Of a stretch of 35,167 nt of DNA, positions 1-9,600 are shown in pieces. This DNA is from Candidatus Omnitrophota bacterium. Lineage in GTDB: Bacteria > Omnitrophota > Gorgyraeia > Gorgyraeales > Gorgyraeaceae. The stretch covers positions 1 through 35,167 of the forward strand of contig JAHJHC010000077.1 of NCBI GenBank assembly GCA_018824145.1, in the 5' to 3' direction. Position 1 is the first letter of the stretch, and each line of letters opens with the position of its first letter. The notes under the pieces were generated by a model. That model did no database searches, had not been told where the DNA came from, and was given only the letters and a program-made list of their open reading frames with translations. The translations under genes and the position numbers were made by a program.

Positions 1-53
1 AGGCATTACTGTGTCTTTATTGCGGGGGAAGCCTGAATCGCAGCGTAGGTTTT

Positions 54-239
54 ATGGGAAAACTAAAATATCCAACACCGAGGATAATAAGCTCTATTGT
101 TGTTGTATTGACATTGATAGGTTTTATTCTATTGATCTCGATTTTCTCCGGGTGTAGAAGTATTTATGTAGGCGGCAGTGGGAAGGTCGGAGAAGTGACT
201 GGCAGCGGAGGAGTAAATATCCCTGTACCGACGAAATAG
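54..239 (+). CDS. small putative lipoprotein
   Basis: 61-aa ORF with hydrophobic N-terminus and lipobox-like ISIFSGC followed by a Gly-rich tail. Confidence 0.5.
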   Translation: MGKLKYPTPRIISSIVVVLTLIGFILLISIFSGCRSIYVGGSGKVGEVTGSGGVNIPVPTK

Positions 240-271
240 TAATCGTAGAATAGAACATGGGAGGATGTAGA

Positions 272-640
272 ATGCATAAATTATTAGTGGTAGATGACGA
301 TATCGAGGCCTGTGATTTTCTGAAGCGGTTTTTTGAGAAAAAAGACTTCCAGGTTTTTGTTGCTAATGATGGGGAAAGCGCCGTATCTATGGTCAAGAAG
401 AAGCGGCCTGACATAATACTTTTGGATATAAAGATGCCTGGCCAGTCTGGGATGAAAGTTCTACAAGAAATAAAGGAAATTGATAAAAAATCCAAGGTTA
501 TTATGATGACAGGTGTTGACGAAGACACGGTGGTTGAATTAGCCAGGGAATACGGGGCTACAGGATATATTATAAAGCCGTTCAGTTTAGAATACTTAGA
601 AAACGATATTATGCCGAAGATATTAGAGGAGCTTATTTGA
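272..640 (+). CDS. single-domain response regulator (receiver)
   Basis: HKLLVVDDD, DIILLDIKMP, MMTG and IIKPF receiver motifs. GGGAGG SD favours ATG 272 over the listed 257. Confidence 0.92.
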   Translation: MHKLLVVDDDIEACDFLKRFFEKKDFQVFVANDGESAVSMVKKKRPDIILLDIKMPGQSGMKVLQEIKEIDKKSKVIMMTGVDEDTVVELAREYGATGYIIKPFSLEYLENDIMPKILEELI

Positions 641-658
641 ATCTTCGAAAGGATATAT

Positions 659-1045
659 ATGGTTAGAAAAATCATGTTATCTATCGTATCGGTTTTATTT
701 TTAGTCAATATGTGCGGATGCGCAGTATTGATAGGAGGCGCTGCCGGTGCAACCGGGACATCAAAGTGGCTTTCGGGAAAATTGACTCAACGTGTGGATG
801 TTTCTTCAGAAAAGAGCTTGTCCTCGGTTAAATCCGCCTTAAAGTCTCTAAGACTAAATGTATCGAAAGAGACGATAACAGATGATATGATTCAGATCAA
901 GAGCAATTATAGCGACGGAAAGACTATATGGATAGATATCAGGCCTTTATCTTCTACAAAGTCACAAATAGACGTGCGTGTAGGCGCAGTCAGTGATAGA
1001 GAGGCAGCGCAAGAGATTTTAGACAGAATTTTAAAATATTTATAA
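659..1045 (+). CDS. DUF3568-like lipoprotein
   Basis: Signal/lipobox (LVNMCGCAVL), GGAAGATG stretch and an alpha/beta domain resembling the DUF3568 family. Confidence 0.65.
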   Translation: MVRKIMLSIVSVLFLVNMCGCAVLIGGAAGATGTSKWLSGKLTQRVDVSSEKSLSSVKSALKSLRLNVSKETITDDMIQIKSNYSDGKTIWIDIRPLSSTKSQIDVRVGAVSDREAAQEILDRILKYL

Positions 1046-1074
1046 TATAGATTATTGTAAGCCAGGAGGAAAGA

Positions 1075-1869
1075 ATGAAAAAGACAGCTATTTTTATTTC
1101 TATTGCACTGATCGGCCTTTTTATCCTTTCAGTTACTAAAAATATTATGGTTAAAGTCGCACTTACAGGAGGGGTAAGGGCCATAACTGGCCTGAAGTTA
1201 AGTATCAGGAGCATTAATGTAGGGATTTTTAAGACTTTGATAGATATAAAAGGATTGAAATTGTACAACCCAGACGGCTTCTCTGATAAATTAATGGCAG
1301 ACATACCTGAGATTTACGTTGATTACAAGTTAGGCCCTTTTTTGAGAAAGGAAATACATTTTGAAAAGTTGAAGCTAAACTTGAAAGAATTTATTGTTGT
1401 GAAGAACGAAAAAGGTGAAGTTAATCTTGATTCTTTAAAGGTAGTTAAGGAAAAGAAAGAAAAGGCTAAACCTGCTAAAGAAGGAAAAAAGACAGCATTC
1501 CAAATAGATGTCCTGGAGTTAAGCATAGGTAAGGTTATATATAAAGATTATACTGCAGGGCCCATCCCGAAAGTCAGAGAGTTCGACGTCAATATTGACG
1601 GGAGGTATGAGAATATAAATAATCCGCGCACATTCGCGAATTTAATTATAGTTAAGGCACTTTTGAATACTACGATCTCAAATCTGGCTGATTTTGATTT
1701 AGGGCCCTTAACCGAAGGACTGAAGGGCACTGTAGGAACAGCTGTTAATGCAGTTAGTAAAACAGCAGACACTACTAAAGACGTAGTGGGTAAGGCAAAA
1801 GATACTGCAGAAGAGGCAACAGAAAAGGTTACAGAGACTTTAAAGGGTATTCTCCCTTTTGGTAAATAA
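1075..1869 (+). CDS. AsmA/DUF748-like membrane-anchored protein
   Basis: N-terminal TM helix, then LKLSIRSINVGIFKTLIDIKGLKLYNPDGFSD typical of AsmA-like proteins; amphipathic Ala/Lys/Thr-rich C-terminus. Confidence 0.65.
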   Translation: MKKTAIFISIALIGLFILSVTKNIMVKVALTGGVRAITGLKLSIRSINVGIFKTLIDIKGLKLYNPDGFSDKLMADIPEIYVDYKLGPFLRKEIHFEKLKLNLKEFIVVKNEKGEVNLDSLKVVKEKKEKAKPAKEGKKTAFQIDVLELSIGKVIYKDYTAGPIPKVREFDVNIDGRYENINNPRTFANLIIVKALLNTTISNLADFDLGPLTEGLKGTVGTAVNAVSKTADTTKDVVGKAKDTAEEATEKVTETLKGILPFGK

Positions 1870-1911
1870 TAGAAGGGTTAGGGTGAGGGAGAAAGGGTAG
1901 AGGTGCAAATT

Positions 1912-2289
1912 ATGTTAAAATTTAGAAAAGGCTTCACTATTCTGGAACTCTTGATAGTGGTTTTGATTATAGGCATACTTGCTGCTGTGGGTATACCCCA
2001 GCTTGCAGAGTCTCTTGAAAAATCAAAGACTGCGGATGCAAAGTCAGGTTTATATCAGATATACAGAGCAGAAGAAGAATATGCTGCAAATAGATACGGA
2101 GTTTATACGAATTCTGTAGACGATCTTTTTGACGTAGCCCTCACTGAGAGATATTGGATCTTTACTATAGATACACCTACTTCCGTTTCCTTTACTGCAA
2201 TTGCCACCCGGACAGGCGGGGCATATAGCGGTCAAACCATATCCATAGATAATAACGCTAACATATCCGGAAATTGGGAATTTCTCTAA
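1912..2289 (+). CDS. type IV pilin-like / pseudopilin protein
   Basis: MLKFRKGFTILELLIVVLIIGILAAVGIPQL prepilin peptidase and N-methylation motif. AGAGG SD precedes ATG 1912. Confidence 0.9.
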   Translation: MLKFRKGFTILELLIVVLIIGILAAVGIPQLAESLEKSKTADAKSGLYQIYRAEEEYAANRYGVYTNSVDDLFDVALTERYWIFTIDTPTSVSFTAIATRTGGAYSGQTISIDNNANISGNWEFL

Positions 2290-3086
2290 TGAGCAGGCCC
2301 GTCATGAAAGAGAAAAAGACCATCCTTATAATAGATGATGAAAAAGTCCTTGTGGAAATGCTTAAGGCTCGATTTGAAAAAAGTTACAATGTCTTAGTAG
2401 CTTATGACGGCAAGTCGGGCCTTGAGATCACCAATGAATCAAAACCCCACCTTATCATATTGGATATAAATATGCCCAAAATGAACGGAATAGAGTTCTA
2501 TGGTAATATATGCAGCGAGGATAAAAAACCACGGTATCCGATTTTGGTTTTAACTGCCCGGGGGGAATTGGAGAGTCTTTTTAAAGATATCGATGTGGAT
2601 GGTTTTATAACAAAGCCGTTCAGGGTTGATGAACTCAATAAGGAGATCGAAATCATAATAACCAAAAGATACGGAAGCCGCGCAAGGAGAAGATTAGATA
2701 CAATAAATATCCCTAAGAAGGTTTTGATAGTCGAAGATGATGGGCTGGTTTCTGATAAACTATCGGTCAAGTTTCTAAATGCTGGATACACAGTAACTTC
2801 TTCAAATAGCGGCATGGATGCTGTTGAAAAAGTACTGGCTGATGTGCCGGATTTACTGGTGATCAAGCTTGGGCTATCGGATTTAAGCGGTGACATAGTG
2901 GTTGCTAAGCTGAAACAGATGCCCAGGACCATGGATATGGCAGTTGTAGTATATATTCCGGAGGATAAAGAAATTAATTATTATATAGCAGAAAACATAT
3001 CTAGGCATATAGGAGTGAGAATAGTCCCATCTGACAACCCTTCTTTAATTTTAGAAAAGGCCAAAGATGTTTTGAAAGAGATATAG
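2289..3086 (+). CDS. two-receiver response regulator (second receiver degenerate)
   Basis: Receiver 1: ILIIDDEK, LIILDINMP, LTARG, ITKPF. Receiver 2: KVLIVEDD, but LVIKLGL in place of the Asp phosphoacceptor. Confidence 0.88.
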   Translation: MSRPVMKEKKTILIIDDEKVLVEMLKARFEKSYNVLVAYDGKSGLEITNESKPHLIILDINMPKMNGIEFYGNICSEDKKPRYPILVLTARGELESLFKDIDVDGFITKPFRVDELNKEIEIIITKRYGSRARRRLDTINIPKKVLIVEDDGLVSDKLSVKFLNAGYTVTSSNSGMDAVEKVLADVPDLLVIKLGLSDLSGDIVVAKLKQMPRTMDMAVVVYIPEDKEINYYIAENISRHIGVRIVPSDNPSLILEKAKDVLKEI

Positions 3087-3118
3087 TAAAGTCTGCCAAA
3101 AAAATCCCCAATAAATCC

Positions 3119-3148
3119 CTTCCCAATGAGCTATATTTGTGCTATACT
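3119..3148 (+). promoter_or_regulatory. candidate sigma70 promoter (TTCCCA-N17-TATACT)
   Basis: TATACT at 3143-3148 with 17-nt spacing to a weak -35. Confidence 0.35.
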
Positions 3149-3240
3149 TATTAATATATAATAAGAGGTTGAAAGTGTATTTGGTCTATCTTATAATAAA
3201 GTTTAAAAAAGCTTATAATTTGTAGAAATAGGGGTATCTC

Positions 3241-3570
3241 ATGATAAAAAATACAATTTCTATTAGTCTATTGATATTAATCATCACCATTAGTTTTATA
3301 AATAACCCTACCTATGCTGTTCCTGAATCAGTGAAAAGTACTAAAATGGGCACCAAAAAACAGGTAGAACAAGACTATGAAAGAGAGCGTCAGTTTATTG
3401 AAAAAAGAAGCCTTATAGAAGAAGTTAGAGGAAAGATAAATGAAGAAGCTGAAGATACGTTGCAACAACAAGAAGCAGAACCATGCCCAGATCCATTATT
3501 TTCGCCTAAATTTCTAGGGCCATTTAAAGATGAACCCGTGCATATTCCGTTGTCTAGTGAAAAAGATTAA
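3241..3570 (+). CDS. small secreted hypothetical protein
   Basis: Signal peptide (MIKNTISISLLILIITISFINNPTYA), charged helical remainder. Confidence 0.6.
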   Translation: MIKNTISISLLILIITISFINNPTYAVPESVKSTKMGTKKQVEQDYERERQFIEKRSLIEEVRGKINEEAEDTLQQQEAEPCPDPLFSPKFLGPFKDEPVHIPLSSEKD

Positions 3571-3640
3571 GCCACAGATGCCAGTGTAGCTGCACCATCT
3601 CATGGTGCCAATGTGCCAAGTAGAATTTTTTACCAAAATT

Positions 3641-6600
3641 ATGATAAAGTTTAAAAAAGGTAATAACTTGAAGGTTGTAGCAATATTATTGAGCATAGTA
3701 TTCTTATGTAATACCAGTCTATATTCCTGCCCTGGTTCAGAAGATACTCTAAGAGTTCCTGTTGGAGAAGCTGGTACCCGTAGACGCATGAAAGAAGTTT
3801 ATGATGAACAGGAAAAACACACAGTCCCTAATCGTGCAACGGATATTGAAAGCTTGGGAAGACTTTTACAGGAAAAAGGCTTTATAGAAGATTTTGATGT
3901 AATCAAGCTGATAGGACAGGGTTCTTTCTCTGCGGTATACAGGGAAACAACGAGTCACGGTGATTACTCCGTGCACTTGAGCACTGCAATAACTCCTTCC
4001 ATGGTTCGCTTCTATGATCAGATTAGATTAATAGCATATGAGGCAGGATTGCCGATTCAACCATTCGTTCGTGATAGCGCCAACCAACCCTACACAGAGG
4101 CAGATGGATGTATTGTTACCGTTACAACCTTTGTTGAAGGAGAGCCTGGCGAGTGGGGTCAAATGACGCAGAAGCAGTTGCTGGTTACGGCAGAGGCTCT
4201 TTGTCGATTTCATAGAGCCATGAGGGAAAATCTACCATTATTGAAACACTTGTATGACTCCATGAGGGAGGAATTATCGATTCGAGAACGGGTTGATCCC
4301 AAAAACAAAGGCTGGCCGTCAATCGATTTGTACCACCTTGATGAAGCCCTTGAGCAATTTGAAATTCTCCGGGAAGGTGCCCAGGGACAAAATACAAGAG
4401 AAGCCAGGGCTTTCCTTGATAATTATGATTTTTTTATAAAGCAGCTCGAAACCTTAACTGAAAACATAACACCACATCTTCAAGATGAAGGTTTGCTTTG
4501 TACCATCGGGCACGGTGATTACAATCCTAGGAATGTACTATTGCGGGATGGTTCGCTTCTTACAGGTATCCTGGATTTGGATTTCGCTGCGGTGATGCCT
4601 CGCATCGCTGATTTGATTAACCTTATGATCGTAAGTCAAACTCCAACTTCGAGGTTGCAATTCGACATAGATAAAGTCGAAACGTTCATTCTCGCTTATC
4701 AACAGGCGGCCGAGGAGCCCTTGACGGACATAGAGCGTAAACTGTTGCCAGAGATAATGCGTTGGTTTTATCTACAGCTTGTGTTGACAGATGCTTACTA
4801 TGTTCTGCGAGGTGGGGTTGAGTGGTCGATAGAAGAATCTCTTATGCAAGAACGCCAGGCATTGGAAAATATTCCAACATGGGATTGGGCCGAACTCGCT
4901 ACAAAAATCGCACAAGATGCTATGACTGTGAAGGAAGCAGCTGTAATATTAGACGGGATGCAAACTGCCTTTGGGAGTGTATCAGGAGAAGATCTGAGGG
5001 ATTTGGTAGCTACTATGGAGCCTTTGACAGTACCACAGCGCCGAGCGTTAGAAAGAATGATAAGAACGGGAGAGCAGACAGGACAGATTGTTTCTGACAG
5101 GGGTGAAAGACCAGCATTAGCTGGAGAAGGAGATCTTAACTGGCATCCACATTTAGATTTCGATGATGTCTTAGAACTTGGACTTACAAGCGATGATATG
5201 TATGCATTAGTTGGCGAAGCCGCATATTTAATTCAGACTGGAAGCATTAATCTTAAGGGGAGCCTTCTTTTGTCGCAAAAGATAGTTCGTTTTCGCCTGT
5301 ACCCTTCAACGCAATTTGGAGGTTTTATTGTGTGTGTGACAAGCATTAAGGACCAGATGACTGAAGGAGTCGTAGAGTTTCCTGGAGTTGGTGCCGAAGT
5401 TATACATTTCCCATCCCAAGACGCGAGCTACGAGGGAGTCGGGATAATTGAAGGAGCAGCCCGCGGTGCAAGTATGGGGCCACTATGGGCAGCAATAGAA
5501 GCGGCCAGAGAATTAATAGCAGCGGGCAAATATCAAGAAGCCTTAGCTATATTAATGCCAGCATTGACGTTGGCTCGAATATATACACAAGGAAAAACTC
5601 CGGATTTTGATGGATATCAAACAGCGATAGCTGTATCTGATAGAATAGCTGAAGTTGAGACAATTATTGATGTGGATAGAGACCTTACTGAAGGGATTCC
5701 TGCAGCAGAGGCTTTAGTCGCAGAAGCCCAGGCAGCATTAGCTCAGGCGAATAGATGTCGCTGGGGACCGAACAGAGGACAAGTTTTGTTTGAATATAAA
5801 GGAAGGGTTACATTAAAAATCCCGGAATTATTTAGCTCCTTTAGGCAAGTTTTAGTTGACGAAGAGCTAGTTGAACTTATTGGGACAGAACGTATTAATG
5901 AGATATTAGAGTTTATAGCTTCAATGTATGAAAATGATCCCGGACGTTTTGAAGAAAATCTGATTAATGAAACTATTCATCATGGAGGAAAACTAAGTGG
6001 TTTTTCTGCTCTAACAGGAAGAGTAGATGATGAGGAAGTTGGTGAACCAAATATCCTTCTTATTACTTTAAATCCTGTTACTCGTGGTATTAGATTAGCT
6101 GTCCATTATTCTGCAAAAGATAAACATAGTAAAGAATTCAGCGCTGTTTATGCACTTAGATCTGAGGTCGAAGTCCCCGGGCCGCAAATAAATTCTGTTG
6201 AGATGTCTTCAATGCCTGTTCCGGCAGTAAAAGTGGTTTTTCCTAAATTCCGCATTGCATTTAATGGTGATGTAGTTATAGTTGATGGTTTGACCAACCG
6301 AAGAATCCAGAATCCTACTCGACAAGCTATCATTAGTATAATAAGAGAAGCTACAGGTAATCACATGGTTAGCTTAGATTTAACAAAGTTACTTAGAAAA
6401 TTGGGTGCAATACGTCTCCATGCACATATTATTGCTGATCCAGAAGGGCGTAAATGGCTTGTTGTAGGTAAAGAAGCTTCAGGTAAGGCTGCTCTTGCTG
6501 GAAAGATACATGAACGCCCTGAGTTGTATGGAAAATGGGACTTGTTTGCAGCAATACAAGCTGCAGCATTTTTAGATCCAGATGACAAAGATGTATTGGT

Positions 6601-9600
6601 AGCTGGCGATCTCCAGGGAGATAGGCCTACGAGGAGGTTGTATTATCTAGATAGGGATACAAGGCATGTAGATACAGGTATGACTCCAAAACGTGGCTTT
6701 TACAAGATATATGGCATAATAATCATGGATAGTTCTCCCATGTTTTCTGGTTCTTATCAACGTTTTTTGACTCCTTTAGACAACTTAGAAGAAATACTCG
6801 GTCGTGCTATAGCAAGAATGCCATTAACGAAGGCATATGAAGGTTATTTAGATGATATAACTGAATTATTTGAAAGGGTTGCTAAAACATTACCAATAAT
6901 CTTGGTACATAGACCCAAAGACACGCCACTGCCTGTTTTTGAAGAAATGGTTAATAGAGTAGTTGATCTGACCACCAGCGCTTCTGCCGGGATTGAAACA
7001 CATGTTCAACTTTCAAATGATGCACCGGGTGGGGAAGGAGGACAGGCTGGTAACGTTGGGCCAGTTTTAGATGCTCAAATGGCTTTAGATGCAGGAAGAC
7101 ATAAAGAAGCTTATGACTTATTAATGGAGGCTTTATTAGGTGAGGATTATGTGGCTGAGGTTTTTACAGGAGAAGCTATGGAAGAAGTGATAGACAGATT
7201 GATTGAACATTATCCTGAAACTACAGAAGAAGGAAGAATACTTAGAGCGATGAGGCCTATAGTAGAGGAGCATCAATATGATGCTGACCAGACTGCGATG
7301 AAGGCAACATTAGCTCAGACAGCAGAAAAGGTTGTCAGTGACGCATTAAACAATTTGTCTCCACGTGAACTAGAAGTCTTGAAGCTAGCAGCTCAAGGTT
7401 TGATGAATAGTGAAATTGTCAGTAAATTATCGCCTATCAGATGGAAAGGTAAGGTTAAAAATCATATAGGGGAAGGTGCGGTTAGAAAGCATCTGAAGCA
7501 TATTTATCAAAAACTCGGTCTCACTAAGACGACTCGTGATAAACGACAACGAGCGATTATAATAGCATTAGAAAATAACGTTGTAGATTTTCCGGATTGG
7601 GTTAGAAATGCAGGGGTAAAACTAAGAGATATCCTTTCTCCTAGAGAACAAGAAGTTCTCGAATTGGTAGCCAAAGCGTTTACGAGTAAGCAAATTGCAG
7701 ATAAATTGGGTATAAAAACTAGAACAGTTAGGATCCATATAAATAGCATCAGTAGAAAAATAAGGGATGAGATTGAGAGTGGTAGATTAGAGGACTATAT
7801 GACTCGTCACGAGATGGCATTGCTTTGGTTTTTCCAAAATGGAAAATATGTATCAAACACAGATGTCGCACTAGTTAATAAGGCTCTAGAAGAAAGATTA
7901 AGAACAGTAAGAGATGACATGGGAAGCATGACGTACTTGATGAACCCCAATCAATTTTATTTTGGTGCCCCCTCAGTAGCTAAATATGGATTGAGTTCTG
8001 CAAAAGAGGCCCGTGAATTAAAAGAAAGGTTGCGGGTTGAAAGGGCGGCAATGGATAAAACTTTGAGGGCATTTAGTAGGCTTGCGCCAGAGACTAAAGT
8101 AGTATTTAGATTGGATGGTGTAATGGTTGATGATGCGGAATTGAGAGTTTTAATCGAAGAAATTAGAGAAGGCAGGATAGATTTTCCTGTTGCCATTTCT
8201 GCTTCTGAAGACGATAGGGCTACTACTTGTTTCTTTGACAGAAGACCTGGATTTGGCCCATTATCAATTGGTTGTTACAGTCAAGAGTTGCAGCGTGTAA
8301 TAGTAAAGAAGCTATCTCCAGGCGAGAGACGCATATTTGATATTATACACAATAACCTTGGCGATACTCTTACTGTAGATATTCTTGTAAAACGAACGAG
8401 GTTAGTTGATGTTGAAGTTACTATGTATGTGAGAGGACTTAGTTTTGAGTTAGGACTTGCGATGAGATGGAATGTGCCTCATGATGAAAGAATCGTTGCT
8501 ATCCAGGAATATTTATTGTCTCAACAAGCAGTTGCAGCCGAAGAAGCAATGGAAGCCTTAAATGATCCTGATAATATCAGGGGAGCTGAAGAAGCTATTT
8601 CAACATTACTAGATGGCGCTGCAATAGGGGTTTCTGATACATCAATAGAAGAGCTTGCTCGAAGAAGAGATGAGTTGGATGAGCTTATGGCAGAACTGAG
8701 GGTAGTATTATCGTCGAGTAGTACATTGCAATCTGAAGGAGAGGATACTGTATTACTATATGGAAGCTTGAAGCGTTTAAGGGAAGCTATAGATATAGAA
8801 TTAGCAAGAATAGGACATTTAAAAGATGCTGTTGATACGGCAGAAACAGAGTTAGATGCAGCTCGTAAGAAAGCTGCAAGAGAAATAGCTGCGATAGAAG
8901 ATTCAGCAGGAGATCGTCATTTTTCTCGTAGGTCTAGAAGAATAGAAGACAAATACAACATTCCTGAGTTAAGAGGTGCTTTAAATAGAGCAGAGCAAGC
9001 TTACCTGAATGCTACCAGGTATAGGCAGATAGACTCAGAGGGAAGAAAAGCAGGTTATGTAATGGCAATATCTCACGTAAGGGAAATCATTGATCAGAAA
9101 AAACAGCAGGTAGAAGGACAAGAGCATCGACCTCCAAAATCAGAGCGGAAGAGAGAAGGACATCTCATTGTAGATGCAAAGCCTCATAGACGTCATCCGA
9201 TTATAGGGAGATTAATTGAAGGCGAAGCAATAGATGAAGTTATCAATAATTTACGAGAGGTAGAAATCCCTGAAATCTTAGAAGCTTTACTCGATGATAT
9301 AGCAGAATTGCGAGGACTGACAAGGATACCCGGTGGATTTACATACACTAATCCTATACTAGATAGCTATGGAATTAGTACGAGAGAAGAGGCTGAGTTG
9401 TTATGTACTCAGTTGCTAAGGATAAGGAGAATTGTAGACATTGAGTTAATAAGAAGAAAGCATCTAAGAGAAGCTGTTGATAGAGCAATGGAAGAGTTAG
9501 CGTTGGCTCGTACTAAAGCTGAGAGAGAAATAGCTACATTAACTTTAGGAGGGGTCAAATTAAGACGTGGAAAGGTTAGGGAAATATATGAAAGACACGG

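Noticed and set aside
124-708. 194-aa ORF on the - strand
   Set aside because: Antisense to a clear receiver-domain gene and its neighbours; no recognisable motif.
4822-5097. 91-aa + strand ORF inside the giant gene
   Set aside because: Alternative frame with arginine/cysteine-rich composition and no supporting signal.
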